This document shows, piece after piece, positions 40,786 through 49,752 of a stretch of 64,000 nucleotides of DNA. The notes under the pieces were generated by a model. The model made no database searches. It worked only from the letters and a program-made list of their open reading frames with translations, and was not told the DNA's origin. Source of the stretch: an uncultured Prevotellaceae bacterium. Lineage in GTDB: Bacteria; Bacteroidota; Bacteroidia; Bacteroidales; Bacteroidaceae. Both the position numbers and the translations under genes were made by a program. The DNA is taken from NCBI GenBank assembly GCA_947166305.1, contig CAMVDV010000014.1:1-64000 (forward strand), given 5' to 3'. The first letter of the stretch is position 1. Each line of letters begins with the position of its first letter.

Positions 40786-41748
40786 ATGGCAAAGCAATCG
40801 ACGAACATACGCAGGTTGGTGAGGGACTGGGCCTTGGCGCTGAGCATGATGGCAGGCGCGTCTGCCTACTTTCTCGGCCGCAGTCTGCCGCTCCCGGAGG
40901 AGGCGAAGAGGGCTGTCGTGGAGGGTGTCGGCTACGTACAGCCCACGCTGATCTTCCTGATGCTGCTGCTCACGTTCTGCCGCATCCGCTTGGAGGACAT
41001 GCGTCTGAGAGTGTGGCAATGGTGGCTGCTGGCTTTCCAGGCGGGCATGGGGGCGTTGCTCTGCTGGCTGCATCAAGTGGCGAGCGGGGAGGAAGTCCGC
41101 TTGCTGCTGCAGAGCGCGATGCTTTGTTTCCTCTGCCCCACCGCTACGGCTGCGGTGGTGGTGACGGCCAAACTGGGGGGAAACCCTGGCTCTCTGACGG
41201 CCTACACCATACTTGTCAACCTGCTGGCGGCGGTGCTTTTCCCCACATTCATACCGATTGTGAACCCGACAGGCGGGCTTGGATTCCTGATGTCGTTCTG
41301 GATGATAGTGCAGAAGGTGTTCCCTCTGCTCATCTGTCCGCTGCTGCTGGCTGTCGCGCTGCGCAGGGTGTGGCCGAGGCTGACGGGCTTCCTGGCCAGA
41401 CAGTCCGACCTCCCCTTCAATCTTTGGATTGTCTCTCTCTCGCTCGCCATAGCCGTCACCACACGCATCATCGTTCATGCCGAGGTGGCGACGACGGCCT
41501 TCCTGGCCATCGCCGCAGGGAGTCTGGCCGCCTGCGTCGCGCAGTTTGCACTGGGACGGCTGGTCGGTAGTCGCTACGCCGACGGCATCAGCGGCGCACA
41601 GGCTTGCGGACAGAAGAACACCATCCTCGCCATCTGGGTGGGCTATACGTTCCTCAACCCTCTCACCTCGCTGGCGGGAGGCTTCTACAGCATCTGGCAT
41701 AACGCCTACAACTCGTGGCAACTCTATCGCCACGGCCGTCCGTCCTGA
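40786..41748 (+). CDS. BASS-family (bile acid:Na+ symporter-like) membrane transporter
   Basis: A 320-aa inner-membrane protein with about nine to ten hydrophobic helices. The motifs CPTATAAVVVTAKLGGNPGSLTAYTILVN (first crossover region) and GQKNTILAIWVGYTFLNPL (second) fit the BASS/SBF fold. Family members carry bile acids, pantoate or other organic anions with Na+. The substrate is unknown here. The start at 40786 was chosen because it follows a promoter-like box and begins with a basic segment before helix 1. Confidence 0.85.
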   Translation: MAKQSTNIRRLVRDWALALSMMAGASAYFLGRSLPLPEEAKRAVVEGVGYVQPTLIFLMLLLTFCRIRLEDMRLRVWQWWLLAFQAGMGALLCWLHQVASGEEVRLLLQSAMLCFLCPTATAAVVVTAKLGGNPGSLTAYTILVNLLAAVLFPTFIPIVNPTGGLGFLMSFWMIVQKVFPLLICPLLLAVALRRVWPRLTGFLARQSDLPFNLWIVSLSLAIAVTTRIIVHAEVATTAFLAIAAGSLAACVAQFALGRLVGSRYADGISGAQACGQKNTILAIWVGYTFLNPLTSLAGGFYSIWHNAYNSWQLYRHGRPS

Positions 41749-41794
41749 CCGCCACGGTCGCCTTTTTCTCCCCACCTCCCACATCGTCTTGTCC

Positions 41795-41898
41795 GACGCG
41801 GCACGCGGCGTTCATTGCATGGTCATGACCATGCAATTGCAGGGTCATGATGTTGCAATTGCAGATTCATGATGCTGCAATGAGAACCCCACAGGGTT
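41795..41898. repeat. 22-bp-phased array, five-unit type, copy 4
   Basis: Centres at 41803.5 (GACGCGGCA/CGCGGCGTT), 41825.5 (ATGGTCATGACCAT), 41847.5, 41869.5 (TCATGA) and 41891.5 (AACCC-CACA-GGGTT), all exactly 22 bp apart. Its orientation is inverted relative to copies 1 and 3. Confidence 0.88.
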
Positions 41899-41967
41899 TT
41901 GCGAAGCATCATGTGGCAGATGACTGGAAACGATGCCTCCGAGCGTCGGAACAACCGCGCAAAGTAG

Positions 41968-42053
41968 GGACGCGCCGTGGCGCGTCCGCCATCAGCGCTG
42001 CATTCTCACCCGCAATTACTTCGCGGCAAACACGGACGCGCCACGGCGCGTCC
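41968..42053. repeat. REPIN-like inverted pair of GGACGCGCC hairpins, second copy
   Basis: Hairpins at 41968-41987 and 42034-42053 are in opposite orientation with GTAGG/CCTAC flanks outward and 46 bp between, the same design as 9425-9512 but with a different spacer. Confidence 0.85.
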
Positions 42054-42117
42054 CTACAAGGAAGGGCGTTTTTATACGTCAAGGAAGAAAGGATTTGTCC
42101 GTCGGGCTGCGGACGGT

Positions 42118-43158
42118 TCAGCGCAAGCCAGCGACGCGATAGAAGGCAAGCTTGGGCCTGAGCGACTTATCGAAGAGCAGCGGATGGTTCTTCTCCCCGA
42201 GCCACGAGCAGCCGTCGTGCAGGTTCCAGAACGTCACGCAGTCTATCTTGTCGCGATACCGGCGGAAGATGCCGAACAGACGCTCGTACTGCTGTGCGTG
42301 GAGGGCCTGGAGCGTGTCCGTCATCTCCATGCCTTCCTTGTTGAAATGCAACTGTCCGCCCATCTCCTGGCCAGCCCTTACGTCCAGCTCCGTCACATGG
42401 ATATGCTCCACGAGCGGTGCGTAGAGCCTCAGCGCCGCCTCGAGTTCCTCCGCGCTCGGCCCGAAGATGTTGTAGTGACCCTGCATCCCGATGCCGTCGA
42501 TGGGCACGCCATTGGCACGCATTCGCAGCACCATCTCGTAGATGTTGCGCGCCTTGCGAGGGTTCGTCTCGTTGTAGTCGTTGTAGAAGAGCAAAGCCTT
42601 GGGGTCGGCTTCGCGGGCGAAATGGAAGGCCTTGGCGATGAATTCGTCGCCACAGAGCTTGTAGAGCCTGGACTCGCGATACGGGTTCTCGCCCCAGTCG
42701 CTCATGGCTTCGTTCACGACATCCCAAGCATAGACGACATCCTTGTAGCGAGAGACCACCGCATGGATGTGCTCCCTGAGCCGGGCATAAAAGGCCTCCT
42801 TGCTCACAGGGTTGCCCGCGTCGTCGGTAAACATCCAGTCCGAGAACTGATTGTGCCAGACGAGGCAGTGCCCACGCATCTTGATTCCGTTCTGACGGCA
42901 GAAGTCTGCGATGCGGTCGGCCTCGTCCCAATGCCACACACCCTGTGCCGGATGGAGCGACGCCGGCTTCATGGCGTTCTCGCACGTCACGCTGTTGAAC
43001 TGCTTTTTGATAAGGTCGCGCTCCGCATCGATGCGCACATTCCGCCCGCTCAGCGAGACGCCCATCAGGAAATCCTTGGCGAAGACTTCCTTCAGGCTCT
43101 GCGCCGACGCCTTACCAGCCAAACCTAAAAGCAAAGAAGCAAAAACCACCCATTTCAT
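42118..43158 (-). CDS. GH10 endo-1,4-beta-xylanase
   Basis: 346 aa with signal peptide MKWVVFASLLLGLAGKASAQ. A single GH10 barrel: VTCENAMKPASLHP, RGHCLVWHNQ, acid/base Glu150 in WDVVNEAM, and nucleophile Glu257 in IHVTELDV. WNLHDGCSWL near the end is the usual aromatic binding motif. It cleaves beta-1,4-xylan internally. No carbohydrate-binding module is present. It lies between repeats and the GDP-fucose genes and looks like a single-gene unit. Confidence 0.95.
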   Translation of the reverse strand: MKWVVFASLLLGLAGKASAQSLKEVFAKDFLMGVSLSGRNVRIDAERDLIKKQFNSVTCENAMKPASLHPAQGVWHWDEADRIADFCRQNGIKMRGHCLVWHNQFSDWMFTDDAGNPVSKEAFYARLREHIHAVVSRYKDVVYAWDVVNEAMSDWGENPYRESRLYKLCGDEFIAKAFHFAREADPKALLFYNDYNETNPRKARNIYEMVLRMRANGVPIDGIGMQGHYNIFGPSAEELEAALRLYAPLVEHIHVTELDVRAGQEMGGQLHFNKEGMEMTDTLQALHAQQYERLFGIFRRYRDKIDCVTFWNLHDGCSWLGEKNHPLLFDKSLRPKLAFYRVAGLR

Positions 43159-43201
43159 CGGGAAATATCAACTTTTAAGGGATAAAGTGGAGCTTCGGAA
43201 A

Positions 43202-44347
43202 TCAGTCCGCATCCTTATGGTTGATGCAGATGCCCTCTCTGTACCACTCGAAGAGGCGATGTATGCCCTCGTCAATTTCGATCTTATGGTGCCAGCCAAG
43301 GCTGTGGAGCTTCGTCACGTCGGTCAGCTTCAGCATCGTACCGTCGGGTTTCGACTTGTCCCACAGCAATTTGCCACGGAAGCCAATCTCTGCGACAATC
43401 TTCTCCGCACACTCCTTGATGCTGAGCTGCTTGCCTGTGCCCACATTGATGTGGCAGTTGCGGACCTCCTCAATGCCGTCGCGGTTCTTCACGAACGCCG
43501 TCTTCTCCACCACGTCCTGCCAATCGACGTTGAGCAGGCAGTGGACACTGGCATCAGCCATCTCCTCGCTCCACAGGAACTCACGCATCGGCGCACCGGT
43601 GCCCCAAAGGGTTACCTCGCCGGGACGTATGCCGTAGCTGGCCAGGACGGTGAGGATGTCCTCCTCCGGCGAACCATTGTCGATGCGCATCCCCGTCGCT
43701 TTCATCGTGACGGGACGCAGGCCGACGTCGCGACGCACGCCCTCCCAGTCGCCATCCTCCAGCAAGTGAGCCAGATAAATCTTCCTTATCATGGCAGGCA
43801 GCACATGGCTGTTCTCCAGATGGAAGTTGTCGTTGGGTCCATAAAGGTTGGTCGGCATCACAGCAATGTAGTTCGTTCCGTACTGAATGTTGAAGCTTTC
43901 GCACATCTTCAGCCCGGCAATTTTGGCGATGGCGTACGGCTCGTTGGTGTATTCCAAAGGGCTCGTCAGCAGACAATCCTCAGGCATCGGCTGCGGAGCC
44001 TGCCCCGGATAGATGCAAGTGCTGCCGAGGAAGAGCAACTTCTTCACGCCGTGCTTCCAACTTTCGCCTATGACGTTCTGCTGAATCTGCAGGTTCTGGA
44101 AGATGAAGTCCGCCCTGTATTGCAGGTTAGCCATAATTCCTCCGACATGAGCGGCAGCCAATACCACGGCATCAGGCTGTTCCTTGTCGAAGAAATCCTT
44201 CACCTGGGCAGGGTCCAGCAAGTCGAGTTCCCGATGACTTCGCCCGACAAGATTGTCATACCCCCTTGCCTTCAGGTTGTTCCAAATGGCAGAGCCAACC
44301 AAACCATGATGCCCTGCAACGTAAATCTTTGAATGTATGTCAAGCAT
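43202..44347 (-). CDS. fcl: GDP-L-fucose synthase
   Basis: A 381-aa cytosolic SDR enzyme that epimerises and reduces GDP-4-keto-6-deoxymannose to GDP-L-fucose. NAD(P)-binding GHHGLVGSAI at residues 12-21. Catalytic Ser and Tyr/Lys in LFLGSTCIYPG and EYTNEPYAIAKIAG. AAAHVGGI and SKPDGTMLKLTDVTKL are also typical. It is slightly longer than the usual 310-360 aa, as often in this phylum. It follows gmd by 80 bp in the manC-gmd-fcl set. Confidence 0.96.
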   Translation of the reverse strand: MLDIHSKIYVAGHHGLVGSAIWNNLKARGYDNLVGRSHRELDLLDPAQVKDFFDKEQPDAVVLAAAHVGGIMANLQYRADFIFQNLQIQQNVIGESWKHGVKKLLFLGSTCIYPGQAPQPMPEDCLLTSPLEYTNEPYAIAKIAGLKMCESFNIQYGTNYIAVMPTNLYGPNDNFHLENSHVLPAMIRKIYLAHLLEDGDWEGVRRDVGLRPVTMKATGMRIDNGSPEEDILTVLASYGIRPGEVTLWGTGAPMREFLWSEEMADASVHCLLNVDWQDVVEKTAFVKNRDGIEEVRNCHINVGTGKQLSIKECAEKIVAEIGFRGKLLWDKSKPDGTMLKLTDVTKLHSLGWHHKIEIDEGIHRLFEWYREGICINHKDAD

Positions 44348-44427
44348 TTCTATTAGATTATAGTATAAAGAACAGAGGCTTGCGCCTCGATTTCAGCTCC
44401 ACGTCCTATAACATGGACCTTTCCTCA

Positions 44428-45537
44428 TCACTTCACGACGCCTTTTTCGAGGTACTCGGCAAGGTTCATGCGGACCTTGGCGGCTGCGCCTTCGCCTGCA
44501 ACCTTTGCCATATCGTGCTTGACCATCAGTTCCACCAACTGCTCGAAGCTCGTCTTTGCAGGATTCCAGCCGAGCTTTGCCTTGGCTTTTGTCGGGTCGC
44601 CCCAGAGGTTGACGACGTCGGTTGGACGGTAAAAGTCCTTGCTCACCTCCACGAGGGTCTTGCCTATCAAGTGCTCAGGGCCTTTCGCGCAGATGCCTTT
44701 CTCGTTGATTCCTTCCCCTTCGAACCTTAGTTCTATGCCGACATGGCGGAAGGCGAGGTCGGTAAACTCACGCACCGAGTGCTGGACACCTGTGGCAATG
44801 ACGAAATCTTCGGGCGTCTCGTGCTGCAGAATGAGCCACATACATTCCACATAGTCCTTGGCATAACCCCAGTCACGCAGGGAGTCGAGGTTGCCGAGGA
44901 GAAGCTTTTCCTGCTTTCCCTGTGCGATTCGGGCCGCGGCGAGGGTGATTTTGCGCGTCACGAAGGTCTCTCCCCGGCGTTCGCTCTCGTGGTTAAAGAG
45001 GATGCCTGAGCAGCAGAACATATTATAGGCTTCGCGGTATTCCTTAATTATCCAGAATCCGTAGAGCTTTGCCACGGCGTAGGGACTGTAAGGGTGGAAG
45101 GGTGTATTCTCATTCTGCGGCACTTCCTCCACCTTGCCGTAGAGTTCTGAGGTCGAGGCCTGATATATCTTGCATGACTGCTCGAGATGATTGGTGCGCA
45201 CGGCTTCGAGTATGCGGAGAACGCCCACGGCGTCGACATCAGCCGTGAACTCCGGTGAGTCGAAGCTCACTTGGACATGGCTTTGGGCGGCAAGGTTGTA
45301 GATTTCCGAAGGCTGGACTATGCCGACAAGCTTAACGAGTGACATGGAGTCACCCATGTCGGCGTAGTGGAGATGGAAGTGTGGTTTTCCCTCAAGGTGT
45401 GCGATGCGTTCGCGGAAATCGACCGATGAGCGGCGAATAATGCCGTGTACTTCGTAACCTTTCTCGAGGAGGAACTCCGAGAGGAAGGAGCCGTCCTGTC
45501 CTGTGACGCCCGTGATGAGCGCTACTTTTCTTTCCAT
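44428..45537 (-). CDS. gmd: GDP-mannose 4,6-dehydratase
   Basis: A 369-aa cytosolic SDR enzyme that turns GDP-mannose into GDP-4-keto-6-deoxy-mannose. The nucleotide-binding [19 protein letters not shown] is at the N-terminus. [34 protein letters not shown] holds the Thr/Ser-Glu and Tyr-x-x-x-Lys catalytic residues. [11 protein letters not shown] is also present. The start at 45537 gives the normal N-terminus; a longer frame upstream is not coding. Confidence 0.97.
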   Translation of the reverse strand: MERKVALITGVTGQDGSFLSEFLLEKGYEVHGIIRRSSVDFRERIAHLEGKPHFHLHYADMGDSMSLVKLVGIVQPSEIYNLAAQSHVQVSFDSPEFTADVDAVGVLRILEAVRTNHLEQSCKIYQASTSELYGKVEEVPQNENTPFHPYSPYAVAKLYGFWIIKEYREAYNMFCCSGILFNHESERRGETFVTRKITLAAARIAQGKQEKLLLGNLDSLRDWGYAKDYVECMWLILQHETPEDFVIATGVQHSVREFTDLAFRHVGIELRFEGEGINEKGICAKGPEHLIGKTLVEVSKDFYRPTDVVNLWGDPTKAKAKLGWNPAKTSFEQLVELMVKHDMAKVAGEGAAAKVRMNLAEYLEKGVVK

Positions 45538-45562
45538 AATATATAAAATGTATAGGGGTTGT

Positions 45563-46627
45563 CTATTTGTTTTCGCTGAATTGTTTGATGCGTTGCTCTT
45601 CGTCGAGGCGGCAAACGAGCAAGGTGTCGTCGCTTTCTGCCACGATGTATCCGTCGAGACCCTGCACGACGACGCGTTTCTCCTGCGTGGCATGTATGAT
45701 GCAGTTGGTGGTTTCATAGACTTCGATGCCGTCGCCGATGAGTGCATTGCCGTGGACGTCGCGCTGTGAGTTCTCGCGGAGGGAGCCCCAGGTGCCCAGG
45801 TCGCTCCATCCAAAGCTGGCGGGGAAGACGTAGATTTCCTCGGCCTTCTCCATGATGGCGTAGTCGATGGAGATGTTCTCGCAGTTGGGGAAGACCTTGT
45901 TGATAGCGTCCTGTTCCTTGTCGGTGCCGTAGATTGGGAGCAGGTCCTCGAAGATTTGCGAGAGTGAGGGCTGGTAGATTCGCAGGGCATTGGCTATGGT
46001 TCCGACGTTCCAGATGAAGATGCCTGCGTTCCAGAAGAAGTTGTTCCGCTGGATGTAGCGTTTTGCGGTGTCGATATCAGGCTTTTCCTTGAAGGAATCC
46101 ACGCGGAAGATTTCCTTGTTGCGGGCTGTCGAGTAGGTGAGGTCGGCCTGTATGTATCCGTATCCTGTCTCGGGCCTGGTGGGCTTCATGCCGAGGGTTA
46201 CCATGGCATCGGACTCGTCGACGAACTTCAGGCAAGAGGTGATGACGCGCTGATACTCGGCGGTGTCGATGACGATGGCGTCGCTTGGTGTGACCACGAT
46301 GTTGGCTCTGGGGTCTTCTGCCTTGATGCGCCAGCTGGCATAGGCTATGCATGGAGCGGTATTCCTGCGGCACGGTTCGAGCAGGACGTGGCTGTGCGGC
46401 ACCTCGGGCAATTGCTCGCGGACGGTCTGGGCGTACATTGCCGAGGTGACCACCCAGGTGTTCTCTGGGGGAACGACGGCCTTGAAGCGGTCGAGGGTCA
46501 GCTGTATGAGTGTTCGTCCGCAGCCCATCACGTCGACGAACTGCTTTGGTCTTTCGGGAGTGCTCATGGGCCAGAAGCGGCTTCCTACGCCGCCTGCCAT
46601 TATTACCAAGTGATTGTGCTCTGCCAT
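45563..46627 (-). CDS. manC: Mannose-1-phosphate guanylyltransferase
   Basis: A 354-aa nucleotidyltransferase that makes GDP-mannose from mannose-1-phosphate and GTP. The signature [21 protein letters not shown] is near the N-terminus, followed by [21 protein letters not shown] and [12 protein letters not shown]. The isomerase domain of long ManC proteins is missing, so this is the short form. It is first gene of the GDP-fucose set, with its own promoter. Confidence 0.95.
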   Translation of the reverse strand: MAEHNHLVIMAGGVGSRFWPMSTPERPKQFVDVMGCGRTLIQLTLDRFKAVVPPENTWVVTSAMYAQTVREQLPEVPHSHVLLEPCRRNTAPCIAYASWRIKAEDPRANIVVTPSDAIVIDTAEYQRVITSCLKFVDESDAMVTLGMKPTRPETGYGYIQADLTYSTARNKEIFRVDSFKEKPDIDTAKRYIQRNNFFWNAGIFIWNVGTIANALRIYQPSLSQIFEDLLPIYGTDKEQDAINKVFPNCENISIDYAIMEKAEEIYVFPASFGWSDLGTWGSLRENSQRDVHGNALIGDGIEVYETTNCIIHATQEKRVVVQGLDGYIVAESDDTLLVCRLDEEQRIKQFSENK

Positions 46628-46657
46628 AGCCTATACATTATTTATTATAAAGATTTG

Positions 46658-46665
46658 CAAAAGTA
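46658..46665 (-). promoter_or_regulatory. Promoter for manC-gmd-fcl
   Basis: TACTTTTG on the minus strand with TTTG (CAAA at 46686-46689) 20 bp upstream. Confidence 0.75.
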
Positions 46666-46727
46666 GTATTTTTGCAGGTTATGAGCAAAGAAAGAGGGCG
46701 GGAAATGTGCTTATTTGCAATAATTCG

Positions 46728-48005
46728 TCAGAAAGGGGCGTTTTGTTGCACATTTTCCACCCTTTCGAGCAGGGAGAAAGGCTGCGTGTAGGTGGTGCGG
46801 ATGCGCCAGGCTTCGGGGTAGAGATTGTTGATTCGTGAGCCGACGCCCTTGCCTTTGCCGAGGATGAGGCCACGGTAGCAGAGGGTGAGGGGCCCGCGTG
46901 GTGCGTCGATGCGGAGTGCCTCGCGGCGCAGGTATTGCAGGGCTTGGTCGTAGGTCAGCTCGATGTGCGGGTCGGAATCCTCCTCGGAGGCCGTCGGCAT
47001 GGCTTGTTCCGGGGGAAGGATATGCAGTCCGAAGCGGTCCACCTGCCAGTCCTTTTCGGAAAGACCTCGGGCGAAGTCTTCTCCTGCGGAAGGCTTCGGC
47101 GCTCTCAGGGCAGCCACATAGAAGCCTTCGCCGCGGTCGCGACCGGGCAGGAAGTGTCGCTCGCAGAGGAGCGTGGCACCCGTCTCGTGGCACAACCACC
47201 GCACGTTGTCCTCGTCCTCGTAGCGGTTGAAGGTGCAGGTGCTGTAGATGAGCAGTCCTCCGGGCTTGAGTGCGGGCCAGATGTCGCCGAGGATTTCCCT
47301 CTGCCTCTGCCGGCACATCTCCACATTCCCGAGGCTCCATTCCTGCACGGCCACTTCGTCCTTGCGGAACATCCCTTCGCCCGAGCAGGGAACGTCCGCG
47401 AGGAGCACGTCCACCCTGCCCGCCAGACGGCCGAAGTCGGAGGGTCGGTTCTGCGTGACGACCACCCTGGGTGCCTGCGGCGGCTGCCCCTTCATCCACT
47501 TCTGCATGTTCTCCGAGAGAATCTGTGCGCGCTTGGCCACCACCTCGTTGCTGATGAGGAGCGAACCCTCGGGCAGCAAGCTCTGCAGGAGCGTGCTCTT
47601 ACCGCCGGGAGCGGCGCAGAGGTCGAGGGCAAGCAAGGGGGCATTGGAGGAGCAGGAAGCCGGATTTTCGCTGTCATCCCCAACGGCGATGCCCAATGCT
47701 TCGCGCAGCACCTTTGCCACATACATTGACGAGGCCTCCTGGACGTAGTAGGCTCCGGCATGAAGGAGGGGGTCGAAGGTGAAAACGGGACGCTCGGGCA
47801 GATAGAAGGCACCGGGGCACCATGGCACAGGCTCAAGGCCCGGGCGATGGCTGAGCAGCTCTTCGGCCGAAAGCTTACGGGGGTTGAGGCGCACGGAGAC
47901 CTCCGGCTCCGTCGTCGTCAAAGCCTCCAAGAGCCCGTCGGCCGTGGCCCTGTCGTAGTGTTCGTGCATGAGTAGCACGAAATCATCTGGTAGTTTCGTC
48001 TGCAT
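46728..48005 (-). CDS. RsmF-like rRNA (cytosine-C5) methyltransferase
   Basis: A 425-aa NOL1/NOP2/Sun-family RNA methyltransferase. SAM site LDLCAAPGGKSTLLQ; catalytic Cys motifs LADVPCSGEGMFRKD (TCys-like PC) and IYSTCTFNRYEDE (SxC motif). The C-terminal extension with LCYRGLILGKGKG resembles the RsmF PUA-like domain, so 16S rRNA is the likely target. The -7 box at 48013-48020 lies only 8 bp from the ATG, so the mRNA may be leaderless or a later start may be used. Confidence 0.92.
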   Translation of the reverse strand: MQTKLPDDFVLLMHEHYDRATADGLLEALTTTEPEVSVRLNPRKLSAEELLSHRPGLEPVPWCPGAFYLPERPVFTFDPLLHAGAYYVQEASSMYVAKVLREALGIAVGDDSENPASCSSNAPLLALDLCAAPGGKSTLLQSLLPEGSLLISNEVVAKRAQILSENMQKWMKGQPPQAPRVVVTQNRPSDFGRLAGRVDVLLADVPCSGEGMFRKDEVAVQEWSLGNVEMCRQRQREILGDIWPALKPGGLLIYSTCTFNRYEDEDNVRWLCHETGATLLCERHFLPGRDRGEGFYVAALRAPKPSAGEDFARGLSEKDWQVDRFGLHILPPEQAMPTASEEDSDPHIELTYDQALQYLRREALRIDAPRGPLTLCYRGLILGKGKGVGSRINNLYPEAWRIRTTYTQPFSLLERVENVQQNAPF

Positions 48006-48012
48006 TCGGCCG

Positions 48013-48020
48013 CAAAGTTA
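48013..48020 (-). promoter_or_regulatory. Promoter -7 box for the RsmF-like gene
   Basis: TAACTTTG on the minus strand, immediately upstream of the start codon. Confidence 0.65.
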
Positions 48021-48111
48021 CGGCTTTTTTCCGCCCCTTGCAACACTTTCCCCGCTTTTTTGCAGCCGCCTCCCCGTGTCCCTTCTCCCCCACCCCCCAG
48101 CCCCATCGGTC

Positions 48112-48214
48112 CACCCCGCACGCCGCGTTCATTGCAGGGTCATGATGCTGCAATTGCATGGTCATGATGTTGCAATTGCACGGTCATGACCATGCAATCA
48201 ACACCCTGTAGGGT
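48112..48214. repeat. 22-bp-phased array, five-unit type, copy 5
   Basis: Centres at 48120.5 (CACCCCGCA/CGCCGCGTT), 48142.5, 48164.5 and 48186.5 (TCATGA; the last is GGTCATGACC) and 48208.5 (ACCCTGTAGGGT), exactly 22 bp apart. It has the same orientation as copy 4. Confidence 0.88.
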
Positions 48215-48317
48215 TCTGGCAAGCATCCAATGGCACGTCGGCAGGCACTTTGTGCCGACACTCGAAACTTTTGCACAGATTTCCGACAAAATGCTTGGCA
48301 GTTTCACTAAAAAGCAG

Positions 48318-48325
48318 TAACTTTG
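48318..48325 (+). promoter_or_regulatory. Promoter for the Gfo/Idh/MocA-DUF1080 unit
   Basis: TAACTTTG with TTGG at 48295-48298, spaced 19 bp, 37 bp before the ATG. Confidence 0.8.
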
Positions 48326-48362
48326 TGGTCGAAAACGACTTTTATTAACACAATTAATCACC

Positions 48363-49667
48363 ATGAAATTAAACAGACGTTCCTTTATCACTAAGGGCGC
48401 GGCAGGCGCTGCGCTCTTCAGCATCATGCCCCGCGAGGTACTTGGCAAGATGGGAGGCAACAACTCCTACATCGCTCCGAGTGATCAGCTGACGCGTGGC
48501 CTGATAGGCGTCGGCGGCATCGGCCGCTCAGGCAGCCACTTCATCAGCGACCAAAACTGCCGTCTTGTTGCACTTTGCGACGTCGACCAGAAACACCTCG
48601 ACTCTGCCCTGAGCGCAGCCAAGCAGAAGTGGGGCGACGACCTCAAGGCCTACCACGACTTCCGCGAACTCATCCACGACGCAGACGTCGACATTGTCCA
48701 CATCGCCACACCGCCTCACTGGCACGGCATCATGGCCGTGGAGGCAGCAAAGGCAGGCAAAGACATCTTCTGCGAAAAGCCGATGACACGAACAATCGGC
48801 GAGGGTAAGCGCGTAATGGAAGCCGTCAAGCGCAATGGCCGCATCTTCCGAATCAACACATGGTTCCGCTTCAAGGACACATTCTACGGCCTCGGCACCG
48901 AAGTAAAACCGCTCAAGAAACTCGTACAAAGCGGCCTGCTCGGATGGCCCCTCAAGGTGCGCATCTCAGGAGCAACAGGCTTCACCTGGAAATTCTACTG
49001 GGTGGGAAAGGAAAACCTCGAGGTTCAGCCCATCCCCAAAGAGCTTGACTACGACTTCTGGCTCGGCCCGGCTCCCTACAAGCCCTACAACGTTCACCGC
49101 ACACACCAAACCTTCCGCGGATACTTCGACTATGATGGCGGCGGACTCGCTGACATGGGACAGCACTACATTGACCCTGTACAGTACATCCTCGGCAAGG
49201 ACGACGACTTCCCCGTAAAGGTTGAGATAGATGCCCCGCAGCAACATCCCGACGCCGTGGGCATCTGGCGCAACATCACCTACACCTATGCCGACGGATG
49301 CCAAATCATTCTCGAAGGAGAAGGCTACGAAAGCAAAGGCAAAGTGCCATACATCGAGGGACCCAAGGGCAAGGTTTACAAAGGATTCGAGTGCACCATA
49401 CCCAACATCCAGCAGGTCATCAACGAACTCCCTGACCCTGAAGAACGCAACACCGACTTCCTCGACTGCGTACGCACACGCCGCACCTTCGCCCTCAACG
49501 AAAGCAACGGCTACCACAGCGCAACGATTGTCAACATGGGCGTGTGCGCACTCAGGCTCAACCGCACGCTCCACTTCGACCCGAAGACGCAACTCTTCAT
49601 CGGCGACGACGCAGCCAACCGCCTCATCGACCAACCCATGAGAGGAGAATGGGGCAAGTATATCTAA
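48363..49667 (+). CDS. Gfo/Idh/MocA family oxidoreductase, exported
   Basis: 434 aa. The N-terminus MKLNRRSFITKGAAGAALFSIMP is a twin-arginine-like signal (NRRSF). The NAD(P)-binding Rossmann site is LIGVGGIGRSGSHF. VHIATPPHWHGIMAVEAAKAGKDIFCEKPM carries the family's conserved EKP. GGGLADMGQHYID is the catalytic-domain motif. Exported members oxidise sugars, often at C3 of a glycoside. It is followed by a DUF1080 protein, the combination expected for a 3-keto-glycoside cleavage route. Confidence 0.93.
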   Translation: MKLNRRSFITKGAAGAALFSIMPREVLGKMGGNNSYIAPSDQLTRGLIGVGGIGRSGSHFISDQNCRLVALCDVDQKHLDSALSAAKQKWGDDLKAYHDFRELIHDADVDIVHIATPPHWHGIMAVEAAKAGKDIFCEKPMTRTIGEGKRVMEAVKRNGRIFRINTWFRFKDTFYGLGTEVKPLKKLVQSGLLGWPLKVRISGATGFTWKFYWVGKENLEVQPIPKELDYDFWLGPAPYKPYNVHRTHQTFRGYFDYDGGGLADMGQHYIDPVQYILGKDDDFPVKVEIDAPQQHPDAVGIWRNITYTYADGCQIILEGEGYESKGKVPYIEGPKGKVYKGFECTIPNIQQVINELPDPEERNTDFLDCVRTRRTFALNESNGYHSATIVNMGVCALRLNRTLHFDPKTQLFIGDDAANRLIDQPMRGEWGKYI

Positions 49668-49752
49668 AGGCGAAAAGGTGAAAAAGGTGAAAAGAGAAAA
49701 AGGGAAACACACACACCGCACCTTAAAAAATAATTCATAAAAAACAAAAAAA

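Larger units (their letters stand above)
41749..42117. other. 369-bp convergent gap made of repeats
   Basis: No gene is supported. It holds a five-unit 22-bp array (41795-41898) followed by a REPIN-like hairpin pair (41968-42053). Confidence 0.75.
48006..48362. other. 357-bp divergent gap
   Basis: No gene is supported. It contains two divergent promoters, a five-unit 22-bp array (48112-48214) and a GTCGGCA...TGCCGAC hairpin (48237-48259). Confidence 0.7.

Noticed and set aside
44428..45990. Longer 520-aa start for gmd
   Set aside because: The extra N-terminal 150 residues are Ser/Thr/Pro/Arg-rich shadow sequence of manC; the true start gives the Rossmann motif at the N-terminus.
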